From: Flavobacterium sp. W4I14 | GTDB lineage: Bacteria > Bacteroidota > Bacteroidia > Sphingobacteriales > Sphingobacteriaceae | Assembly (NCBI GenBank): GCA_030817875.1 | Contig: JAUSZU010000001.1 | Location: 1,550,001 to 1,614,000 of the forward strand | Length of the DNA stretch: 64,000 bases | Direction of reading: 5' to 3' | Shown here: positions 1 through 7,365 of the stretch, in pieces | How positions within the stretch are numbered: the first letter of the stretch is position 1 | Layout of the letters: every line of letters starts with the position of its first letter | Position numbers and translations under genes: made by a program | The notes under the pieces: generated by a model | The model's input: only the letters and a program-made list of their open reading frames with translations | Databases searched by the model: none | What the model was told of the DNA's origin: nothing

Positions 1-490
1 AGTCTGCCTGTTTGCAAAGTTTAGCGGCTACCTCTATCATGGGTACAGCTTCACCAAACCAGACTACATGCGGCCGAAGTTGAGAACCCAACTCGCAAAG
101 CTCACCCATTTTGATTTCTGAACCAACGATGGGATAGGTTAAATCTGCTTTTCTATCAGATTGAGACTTGGTAATAACGCCATGAAGATGGGTAACTTTG
201 GTAGAGCCTGCCCTTTCGTGTAAATCATCAATGTTTTGAGTAATAATCTCAACGTCGAAGTCTTTTTCCAGCTCGGCAAGCACCTGGTGAGCCAGATTGG
301 GTTTTGCGGCTAAAACCTGTCTTCTTCTTTCATTATAAAATTCTTGCACCAATCCGGGATTTCTTTCCCAGGCCTCGGGGGTAGCTACATCATAAACATT
401 ATAGCCCTCCCATAATCCATCAGAATCCCTAAATGTTTTTAACCCACTTTCGGCACTGATCCCTGCTCCTGTTAAAACAACTAATTTCAT
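1..490 (-). CDS. cobB: NAD-dependent protein deacylase, Sir2 family (partial, C-terminus outside window)
   Basis: Sirtuins remove acyl groups from lysine using NAD+. The visible 163 residues start at ATG (490-488) and run off the window edge. Seen: the NAD-binding GAGIS at residues 8-12, TQNID at 84-88, HLHG at 101-104 with the catalytic His, and LRPHVVWFGE near the edge. Y52 and R55 in FYNERR match the Tyr-x-x-Arg pair that family knowledge links to desuccinylase/demalonylase activity (SIRT5/CobB class). The zinc-binding cysteine pairs of many sirtuins are not visible; only one Cys lies in that stretch. The gene starts 6 bases after the stop of the BtuF-like gene, so the two are probably co-transcribed. 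Confidence 0.93.
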   Translation of the reverse strand, partial: MKLVVLTGAGISAESGLKTFRDSDGLWEGYNVYDVATPEAWERNPGLVQEFYNERRRQVLAAKPNLAHQVLAELEKDFDVEIITQNIDDLHERAGSTKVTHLHGVITKSQSDRKADLTYPIVGSEIKMGELCELGSQLRPHVVWFGEAVPMIEVAAKLCKQAD

Positions 491-496
491 ATATGA

Positions 497-1438
497 TTAC
501 ACAGATTTAAAGGATTTCACATATTGACTGTGGTTGATGAATTTTTTGGCTATCCTATCATCAGTCTTAAATATCTCCGGGTGGAACATACAAGCTAAAG
601 CTTCTATGCCTTCAATCAGTGTACCTATGCTCGGTTGAGTAAACATATCAAAATCGGCAATATAAACCTGATTGTTTTTTACGGCCTCAAGATTGGTCCA
701 GCCTGGTTTTGACGTTAACAGCTCCATTTCTTCCATGCTTCGTTTCATATCAAAACCACACGGTGCAATAACCAAAACCTCTGGATTATATTTCAGGATT
801 TTATCCCACTGGGTTACAATAGAGTCGCCTCCAGGGTTAGACAACATATCAACGCCACCGGCTGCAGCAATCTGAAAAGGAATCCAGTGTCCGCAATTGT
901 AGATGGGTTCGATCCACTCCATGAGCATAATCCTTTTTAAAGGAGCACGGTTTGCTCTAAGCTGATCTAAAATATGATCTGTTTTCTTTTGAAGGGCTGC
1001 CAGATAGTTTAACGCTACCTCTTCCTTTCCTAAAGCCCTGGCAATAGTAATGGCGCATTCGAAAACATCCTGTAAGTTATTTGGCGATAACGGTACAAGC
1101 GTAGGCTGTTTACTAAGCTTCATTACGGCTGTCTCGGTACAAACCGTATCGATATTGCACACCTCGCATATATCTTGCGTGAAAACCACATCAGGTGCGA
1201 TGCTTTCCAGCAGTGCATCATCTACCCAATACAAACTTTTGCCTTGTGCTTTTGATGCCGAAAAGATGCGGTCTATTTCGATACTCGAATAGTTTTTGCC
1301 TTCTAGTATGCAACGTACAGCTTTCGGCTGGTCTGCGGCCTCTTTAGGGCATTCGAAAGTTACGCCATACAAGTATTCTTGCAGGCCCATATCGTAAATC
1401 ATTTTTGTAGCGGCGGGTAAAAAGGAAACAACTTTCAT
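497..1438 (-). CDS. BtuF-like cobalamin-binding protein (TroA-type fold), no signal peptide
   Basis: This 313-residue protein resembles the periplasmic binding proteins of B12/iron-siderophore ABC importers (TroA/BtuF fold), starting MKVVSFLPAATKMIYDMG and containing a PDVVFTQD segment. No signal peptide or lipobox is seen, so it may be cytosolic, as in a known branch of BtuF-like proteins without a dedicated transporter. A Cys-x-x-Cys pair follows the TQDI motif. The nearby B12 riboswitch and BtuB fit a cobalamin role, but the ligand is inferred. A near-consensus promoter box (TACCTTTT, minus strand, 1455-1462) and a terminator upstream suggest that it starts its own unit with the Sir2 gene rather than lying under riboswitch control. 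Confidence 0.8.
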   Translation of the reverse strand: MKVVSFLPAATKMIYDMGLQEYLYGVTFECPKEAADQPKAVRCILEGKNYSSIEIDRIFSASKAQGKSLYWVDDALLESIAPDVVFTQDICEVCNIDTVCTETAVMKLSKQPTLVPLSPNNLQDVFECAITIARALGKEEVALNYLAALQKKTDHILDQLRANRAPLKRIMLMEWIEPIYNCGHWIPFQIAAAGGVDMLSNPGGDSIVTQWDKILKYNPEVLVIAPCGFDMKRSMEEMELLTSKPGWTNLEAVKNNQVYIADFDMFTQPSIGTLIEGIEALACMFHPEIFKTDDRIAKKFINHSQYVKSFKSV

Positions 1439-1454
1439 TAGGATTTAAGATGTA

Positions 1455-1462
1455 AAAGGTAA
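1455..1462 (-). promoter_or_regulatory. Putative Bacteroidota -7 promoter box before the BtuF-like gene
   Basis: On the minus strand the sequence reads TACCTTTT, one mismatch from the Bacteroidota TAnnTTTG box. It sits 17 bases before the BtuF-like start and just after the terminator of the preceding unit. Found by eye. Confidence 0.35.
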
Positions 1463-1481
1463 ATGGAATTGACGTTCTAAG

Positions 1482-1522
1482 TTAAAAAAAATCCTCTTTT
1501 GAATCGAATCAAAAGAGGATTT
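1482..1522 (-). terminator. Rho-independent terminator ending the btuB unit
   Basis: Twelve-base complementary arms (1489-1500 and 1511-1522), extended by two more pairs, enclose a 6-base loop. Read on the minus strand the hairpin is followed by a run of seven T. It separates the riboswitch-btuB-membrane protein transcript from the BtuF-like/Sir2 unit. Confidence 0.85.
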
Positions 1523-1569
1523 CTATGTTGTTTTTACTTGATAGATGTTATACCAAATAATAGATATTA

Positions 1570-2157
1570 CTACAACTTTTGTGTCTGCAGTTTTAATACT
1601 GGGTATTTTGCTTTTAAAATTTCAAAAGCTCCAAAAAGCAAAGCACCATAAATCATTGTTCCTTCTAAAAATCTGATCTCGAATGGAATGGCTTTAATTA
1701 AGCAATCTATAAAACCATTTAAGTTTTGCGTATACAATGGGTTTTTATACCATGAACCGATATCACTTACAATCCAATGGATGAATACAATAACGATTGT
1801 AGATAGGAATAAGCTGGCAATATTTACCTTCTTTAATAAGAAACGGCCGGCCAAAACCATTAATGCAATTGCAAGGTATGTCCAAAGTTCTTGAACTAAA
1901 AACATATCTACATACTGTTTATAGATGGTTGTATAAAGTACTAAATCACTTAAAAACAAACTCAATAGCGGAAAAGCGAATGCTTTAAGATGATCTTTAA
2001 AATATGCTCCTCCAAATAAAGCTACTGCTCCTATTGATGAAAAATTGGCAAACTTTAATTCATCTGAGTTGAATGTTACCAGCAAACGTAAAACCGTTAT
2101 TGCCAATATCATTAACAACAAAATTAAAGTGCGTGGATTAAATTTTAAATGAGACAT
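1570..2157 (-). CDS. Small integral membrane protein (DUF6580-like), candidate B12 transport component
   Basis: The 195-residue hydrophobic protein has about five or six membrane segments, opening with FNPRTLILLLMILAITVLRL. The motif FSSIGAVALFGGAYF and the size resemble DUF6580-type proteins, which recall the substrate-binding S components of ECF vitamin transporters. It begins 39 bases after the btuB stop and ends at a strong terminator, so it belongs to the riboswitch-controlled transcript. A role in moving cobalamin or cobalt across the inner membrane is inferred from context only; no ECF ATPase gene is visible in the window. Confidence 0.75.
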   Translation of the reverse strand: MSHLKFNPRTLILLLMILAITVLRLLVTFNSDELKFANFSSIGAVALFGGAYFKDHLKAFAFPLLSLFLSDLVLYTTIYKQYVDMFLVQELWTYLAIALMVLAGRFLLKKVNIASLFLSTIVIVFIHWIVSDIGSWYKNPLYTQNLNGFIDCLIKAIPFEIRFLEGTMIYGALLFGAFEILKAKYPVLKLQTQKL

Positions 2158-2196
2158 GCTATTTCTGGTTAATATTTAAGCAAAGTTAAATTTTTA

Positions 2197-4065
2197 TTAG
2201 CGGATATTAAAACTTACACCCGTATTAAAGTTGAAGTCCAGGCTATTGTAACCAATAATTTCGCTGTATTTTTCGTTCAGAATGTTTTTTGCATCAAAAA
2301 ATATCTTTACGCGTTTCTTTGCCAATGCATATTCGGCATAAGCATTTAACAATTTATAAGCAGGTAGATTGTCGACTGTATACGTGTTAAAATTACCATC
2401 GGTACGTTTACCGAAATAACGGTAATTTGCACTTACATATAAATTGCTCGTAGCCTGTGCACCTGCAGTAATGCCAAATGTATGTTTTGATCTGCGGAAA
2501 AGATAGTTGGCAACGGCATTATCAACAAAGTTGAACTCATTGCCTTCAACATAAGCGTAATAGCCATTAATGTTAAACACACTGAATTTAACTGCTGGCT
2601 CAACTTCGAAACCTTTGGTTTTCTGACTTACCTGGTTAATGTATCCGTTAGGGTAAGCATAAATAATGGCGTCAGTTAAATCGCGTTTGTAACCTGCTAA
2701 ACGTAAGCTAAATTTGTCGCCAGCAAAGCTAAAATTAACACCAGCTTCGTAATTCTTCGATTTTTCCGGCTTTAAATCCAAGTTAGCACCAAACTGACCA
2801 AAAAGCATGTTTAAGGTAGGGACTTTAAATGCTGTTGAAACCGTTCCAAATAATTTTATCTCCTTAATGATATTGATGCTTGGGGTAATTGAGTAGGTAT
2901 AGTTTTCGCCATATTGTTCATGTTTATTGTAACGTCCGCCAACTTCAAGGTTAAACACACTTAAATCGTGTAAGAATAATGATCCGTAAGTGGCAAAAAT
3001 GTTGGTTTCCGGTTTATTGCTTGCTGATGATAATTTCATCACACGGTTATCGATACCCACCAATAAATCGAGTTTGTTACCCAATTTTTGGTTGTAGAAT
3101 AAATCCAATAGTGATACCCTTCCTTCGTTAATGCTTGGGTACTGGCTATGCGCATCGTTTCTGGTACTTTCGAAACTGTAGTTTAACGTTACTTTACCGG
3201 TTGCAAATTCGTATTTGGCATTGGTACCTGCAGCAAAGTTTTTAAGGATAGAATAATTGTTTGCATCGGTAAAAGCGCCACCATCGAACTTGTAATTGCC
3301 ATAATAGTAACGTACAAATGGATTTACAGAGAAATGGTTATCCAGTTTGATTCCGAAATTCGCATTTAAGGCATCAGTTTTAAAGCCGTCTTTATCAAAT
3401 ATGGCTGTATTGTCCACAGGTGTTGCCGCTTCTGAAATTCCATCGGTTTTGGCGTGGGTATAGTTAATATTATACGAAAAACCTTCAACACCACCGTTTA
3501 AACCAATGGTTCCTTTGTAAGTTTCGTAACTGCCTGCACTGGCCACACCATAAATGGTATTGCCTTTTGGGCCACCTTTTTTAGTGATGATATTAATTAC
3601 ACCTGCAACAGCATCAGAACCATAAATGGTAGACTGACCGCCTCTTAAAATTTCAATGTGATCGATCTGATCGATAGAAATCAATCTTAAATCGAATGCA
3701 CCTCCGTTTCCTGATGGATCGTTTTGCACTATACCATCAATTAAAACCACGGCATAAGCACTTCCTGCACCTCTAAAAAACACCGATTTGTTTAACCCTG
3801 GATTGCTGCTTGAACCTGCTACAATAATCCCTGCCTGCTCGCTAATAAGTTCTGGCAATGATTTCCCGTTACTGCGCTCCAATACTTCACGGCTAATGAT
3901 CGTAACCACTTTACCTGTCTGTGATTGTTTCTGGTCATTTTTTGTTGCAGAAATTACAACATCTTTGAGCTGCAAACTGTCTTGTGTTTGAGCATTAGCC
4001 ACCTGGCTAATCATTAACTGCGCTAGCCCTAAACCGGCTACAGTTAGCATTCTTTTTTTGTTCAT
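2197..4065 (-). CDS. btuB: TonB-dependent vitamin B12 receptor BtuB
   Basis: This 622-residue outer-membrane receptor imports cobalamin using TonB energy. A signal peptide (about residues 1-25, ending VANAQ) is followed by the TonB box DVVISATK near residues 35-42, then a plug domain (GKSLPELISEQAGI, DPSGNGGAFDLR, IEILRGGQSTIYGSDAVAGVINI) and a 22-strand-type barrel ending in FNTGVSFNIR with the typical C-terminal aromatic pattern. Length matches BtuB (about 600). A cobalamin riboswitch lies just upstream on the same strand, which strongly supports B12 as the substrate. The small membrane protein follows directly. Confidence 0.93.
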   Translation of the reverse strand: MNKKRMLTVAGLGLAQLMISQVANAQTQDSLQLKDVVISATKNDQKQSQTGKVVTIISREVLERSNGKSLPELISEQAGIIVAGSSSNPGLNKSVFFRGAGSAYAVVLIDGIVQNDPSGNGGAFDLRLISIDQIDHIEILRGGQSTIYGSDAVAGVINIITKKGGPKGNTIYGVASAGSYETYKGTIGLNGGVEGFSYNINYTHAKTDGISEAATPVDNTAIFDKDGFKTDALNANFGIKLDNHFSVNPFVRYYYGNYKFDGGAFTDANNYSILKNFAAGTNAKYEFATGKVTLNYSFESTRNDAHSQYPSINEGRVSLLDLFYNQKLGNKLDLLVGIDNRVMKLSSASNKPETNIFATYGSLFLHDLSVFNLEVGGRYNKHEQYGENYTYSITPSINIIKEIKLFGTVSTAFKVPTLNMLFGQFGANLDLKPEKSKNYEAGVNFSFAGDKFSLRLAGYKRDLTDAIIYAYPNGYINQVSQKTKGFEVEPAVKFSVFNINGYYAYVEGNEFNFVDNAVANYLFRRSKHTFGITAGAQATSNLYVSANYRYFGKRTDGNFNTYTVDNLPAYKLLNAYAEYALAKKRVKIFFDAKNILNEKYSEIIGYNSLDFNFNTGVSFNIR

Positions 4066-4171
4066 TTGATTGTGGTTTTGCCCACAGCCAACAGATAGAA
4101 AAGGAATGAAAATACGAAAAACGTTAAGTATCTCAATCCAAGCTTCAATCCCCGAAAGCTATGAAATTAAA

Positions 4172-4343
4172 TGCTGAAGGCAGGTCTTCTGACTTACTCC
4201 CGTTTTTTCTGTCTTCCCGTACCGGGTAAGCGGAACAGTGACTTATAGATTGAAAAACGTTACAGAGCTTACAGCTGCGGGACAGTTACAGATTTACACT
4301 GTATTCCCTTTTAATTCCGGGTGTAAAGCCGGAAACCAAAAGC
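4172..4343 (-). promoter_or_regulatory. Cobalamin riboswitch upstream of btuB
   Basis: Read on the minus strand the region shows the conserved cobalamin riboswitch parts in order: a P1-side GCGCTTTTGGTTTCC, GGGAA, CTGTCCCGCAGCTGTAA, the B12-box core AGTCACTGTTCCGC (4231-4244), CGGGAAGAC, and the closing segment AAGTCAGAAGACCTGCC (4179-4195). The btuB start is about 105 bases further on. In this family, adenosylcobalamin or a related corrinoid represses expression of the following genes. Confidence 0.95.
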
Positions 4344-4347
4344 GCTG

Positions 4348-4355
4348 CAAAAGTA
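4348..4355 (-). promoter_or_regulatory. -7 promoter box for the riboswitch-btuB transcript
   Basis: The minus strand reads TACTTTTG, an exact TAnnTTTG match. The predicted transcription start, about 6-8 bases on, coincides with the 5' edge of the cobalamin riboswitch. Confidence 0.55.
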
Positions 4356-4438
4356 GCAAAATTAAACAACATGTAAAATGGATGATGGAAAATGGTGGTT
4401 TTAATAGAAAAAGCTAAATTAGGAATCAAATTTTAACT

Positions 4439-5686
4439 ATGAGAAGAATATTAATTGTTACATTTTCATTAATAAGCCTATCTGTTATGGCGCAAAAAAC
4501 CGATACTGTTTTTTTGAAGAAACTGATGGAGTCTAAGCCTGAGCTTTTTTCTACTGTACTTCATCATCCTGATCAAAACCAGATCCAGATTATCTATACC
4601 CAGGTTAATCGTGATGCGAAGAATAAACCCACTTTTAAAACCTTTAGCTACAATCTAGACCCGCATCACTATTTTTATCCTGCGAGTACGGTTAAACTAG
4701 CCGCTGTAATTTTTGCTTTGGAAAAAGTAAACCGCTTAAAAAATACAGGCTTAACGGCTAAGAGTACCATGATTACTGATAGTGCCTATAGAGGGCAAAC
4801 AAAGGTATTAATAGATACAAGTGCTAAAAATAGGCTTCCATCAATTGAACACTATGTTAAAAAGATTTTGCTTACCAGTGATAATGATGCTTTTAACCGC
4901 TTATTCGAGTTTATTGGTCGTGCCGAAATTAATGAAAAACTGAAAGCTAACGGATTACATGATAGCCGCATTTTAAACCGCCTGGCCATTGGTGATGCAG
5001 GAGAATCAGCTAAACATACCAATCCCATCAAATTTTACAATAGTGAACAATTGGTGTATGATCAACCGGCACACTACGATCCACAGGAGTATGAATTGAA
5101 ATTAAGCAATTTGGTAATGGGTACTGGATACATGGATAGTACCGACAAGCTGGTAAAAAAACCTTTCAGTTTAGCGGGGAAAAACGCTTTCGCCATTAAC
5201 GATCAACAGAGACTCATGCAGAAATTAATTTTTCCTGAGGCTTTTCCAGCTAAAGAACGGTTTAACCTTAGCAAAGAGGATTATAAACTCATTTATACTT
5301 ATATGAGTAAGTATCCAACGGAAAGTGATTTTCCCAAGTACGATGCTAAAGAATTTTGGACAACCTACGCCAAGATGCTGTATTATGGAAGAGAACGGGT
5401 AACGCCAGATCCAAACATTCGCATCTTCAATAAATATGGCGATAGTTACGGCTATATTATAGATAACTCCTATTTTGTTGATTTTAAAAACGGAATAGAA
5501 TATTTCTTAACCGCAGTTGTGCAGAGCAATGAGGATGGTATCTTCAACGACAATAAATACGAGTACGAAACGGTTTGTTTCCCTTTCATGAAAAATCTGG
5601 GAAGAACCATTTATGAATTGGAATTAAAAAGAGCTAAAAAACAAAAGCCCGATTTAAACAAGTTCAAAATGGATTACGCTTATTAA
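4439..5686 (+). CDS. Secreted serine hydrolase related to class A beta-lactamases
   Basis: The 415-residue protein has a signal peptide (MRRILIVTFSLISLSVMAQ) and active-site motifs of the penicillin-recognising serine hydrolases: S83-T-V-K86 (SxxK) and S147-D-N149 (SDN). The third motif, normally K-T/S-G, may be K332-Y-G334, a non-standard form. It is longer than a typical class A beta-lactamase (about 290 residues), mainly through extra sequence between the SDN motif and the C-terminal part. It could act on peptidoglycan, beta-lactams or another ester/amide; the substrate cannot be told from sequence. It stands alone between the riboswitch region and the regulator gene. Confidence 0.75.
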   Translation: MRRILIVTFSLISLSVMAQKTDTVFLKKLMESKPELFSTVLHHPDQNQIQIIYTQVNRDAKNKPTFKTFSYNLDPHHYFYPASTVKLAAVIFALEKVNRLKNTGLTAKSTMITDSAYRGQTKVLIDTSAKNRLPSIEHYVKKILLTSDNDAFNRLFEFIGRAEINEKLKANGLHDSRILNRLAIGDAGESAKHTNPIKFYNSEQLVYDQPAHYDPQEYELKLSNLVMGTGYMDSTDKLVKKPFSLAGKNAFAINDQQRLMQKLIFPEAFPAKERFNLSKEDYKLIYTYMSKYPTESDFPKYDAKEFWTTYAKMLYYGRERVTPDPNIRIFNKYGDSYGYIIDNSYFVDFKNGIEYFLTAVVQSNEDGIFNDNKYEYETVCFPFMKNLGRTIYELELKRAKKQKPDLNKFKMDYAY

Positions 5687-5792
5687 AACCTTTCCCTTCC
5701 TTTAAGGTTTATAGCGTATTAATTGTATAAAAAACTATACATTAATTAAAAAATAATATATTCGCATTTCAAAATTAAAGAATACATCTCTA

Positions 5793-7196
5793 ATGGCTAA
5801 ATTATTAATAATTGACGATGAGCGTGCGATAAGGAGTACCTTACGCGAAATTCTGGAGTATGAAAATTACGATGTTGAAGATATCGATAACGGTATTGAT
5901 GGCCTCGAAATGATCAAAAAAGGAAATTTCGACCTGGTACTTTGCGATATCAAGATGAATAAGATGGATGGTATGGAAGTGCTTGAACAGGCACAGATCA
6001 TTAAACCCGATTTGCCCTTCATTATGATATCTGGTCATGGAACAGTTGAAACTGCCATTGAAGCCAGTAAAAAAGGCGCTTTCGATTTTATTTCGAAACC
6101 ACCTGATTTAAACCGGTTATTAATTACGGTACGCAATGGTTTAGACCGTGGGAATTTAGTTACCGAAACCAAGGTTTTAAAACGTAAAGCCAGTAAAACC
6201 CGAGAGATTTTAGGCGAATCTGAAAGCATTTCTAAAATTAAAGAAACCATAGAGCGTGTTGCGCCTACCGAAGCCCGAGTATTAATTACAGGTGCAAATG
6301 GTAGCGGTAAAGAATTGGTAGCCCGCTGGTTACACGAAAAATCGAACCGCGCCGATAGCCCGCTAATTGAGGTAAATTGTGCAGCTATTCCATCAGAACT
6401 GATTGAAAGTGAGTTATTTGGTCACGAGAAAGGTTCATTCACCTCTGCTGTTAAACAACGAATCGGTAAATTTGAACTGGCTAACGGAGGTACTTTATTT
6501 CTGGATGAGATTGGCGATATGAGCCTTTCTGCCCAGGCAAAAGTTTTACGTGCTTTACAAGAGCATAAAATTTCGCGTGTAGGTGGCGAAAAGGAAATTG
6601 AAGTAAATGTTCGTGTTTTAGCGGCAACCAATAAAGATTTATTGAAAGAGATCGAAGATGGTAACTTCCGTATGGATTTGTACCACCGGTTAAATGTAAT
6701 CAATATCCATGTTCCGCATTTAACAGAGCGTACCGATGATATTCCTGTTATTGCCCAGAACTTTTTAGAGAATATCTGCAGCGATTATGGAATGCCGGTT
6801 AAGAAAATAAATGATGGCGGTATGGCTGCCTTACAAGCTTTACCTTGGACCGGTAATGTGCGTGAGCTACACAATATGATTGAGCGTTTGATTATTCTGA
6901 GCGATAAGGTAATTACCGAAAATGATGTACGTGCATTCGCCAATCCAGGTGGTGGTACAAACATTGGTGCTGCAACCAGTGCACAGATTGCAGGTGCTGG
7001 CGGTTCAAGCCTTGCTTCTTCTTTCGATTCGTTCAATAATTTTCAGGATTATAAGGATCATGCAGAGCGCGAATTTATCAAATTCAAATTGGAGAAAAAC
7101 AACTGGAATGTATCAAAAACAGCAGATGAGATTGATATCCAAAGAAGTCATTTGTATAGTAAAATTGAGAAGTTTGGTTTAAAGAGAGCTGAGTAA
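5793..7196 (+). CDS. NtrC-type response regulator (receiver, AAA+, Fis HTH) with variant GSFTSA loop
   Basis: A 467-residue two-component regulator. The N-terminal receiver domain (1-115) has acidic D8-D9, phospho-acceptor D52 and K102. The AAA+ domain (about 140-370) has Walker A GANGSGKE (167-174) and Walker B GTLFLDEIGD (233-242). A Fis-type helix-turn-helix (NNWNVSKTADEIDIQRSHLYSKIEKFG) ends the protein. The loop that contacts sigma-54, normally GAFTGA, reads GSFTSA (214-219). Since the threonine and second glycine context matter for sigma-54 binding, it may not be a classical sigma-54 activator (inference). No histidine kinase gene is adjacent. Confidence 0.92.
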   Translation: MAKLLIIDDERAIRSTLREILEYENYDVEDIDNGIDGLEMIKKGNFDLVLCDIKMNKMDGMEVLEQAQIIKPDLPFIMISGHGTVETAIEASKKGAFDFISKPPDLNRLLITVRNGLDRGNLVTETKVLKRKASKTREILGESESISKIKETIERVAPTEARVLITGANGSGKELVARWLHEKSNRADSPLIEVNCAAIPSELIESELFGHEKGSFTSAVKQRIGKFELANGGTLFLDEIGDMSLSAQAKVLRALQEHKISRVGGEKEIEVNVRVLAATNKDLLKEIEDGNFRMDLYHRLNVINIHVPHLTERTDDIPVIAQNFLENICSDYGMPVKKINDGGMAALQALPWTGNVRELHNMIERLIILSDKVITENDVRAFANPGGGTNIGAATSAQIAGAGGSSLASSFDSFNNFQDYKDHAEREFIKFKLEKNNWNVSKTADEIDIQRSHLYSKIEKFGLKRAE

Positions 7197-7240
7197 GTTT
7201 AAAGTGTAAATGCCATTAGATTAAGTAGAAAACGAAAAAT

Positions 7241-7318
7241 ATTGTCATCCTGAGCCTGTCGAAGGAAAAATATTTTTTGTTTTCTACTATAAGTCTTCGA
7301 CAAGCTCAGACTGACAAT
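7241..7318. repeat. Intergenic inverted repeat of the GTCATCCTGAGC...GTCGAAG family
   Basis: Arms of 24 bases (7241-7264 and 7295-7318) match at about 21 positions and enclose a 30-base AT-rich loop. Related single or paired arms occur near 15577, 33800, 43948, 44234, 55166 and 58133. It lies between convergent genes and may also act as a terminator. Confidence 0.75.
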
Positions 7319-7365
7319 CATGGCTAATCTCTTCACAAAACATATTTCAACAGAGCATTTTAAGG

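Noticed and set aside
7200..7365. Possible small RNA in the hairpin after the regulator gene
   Set aside because: It is explained by the dispersed inverted-repeat family.
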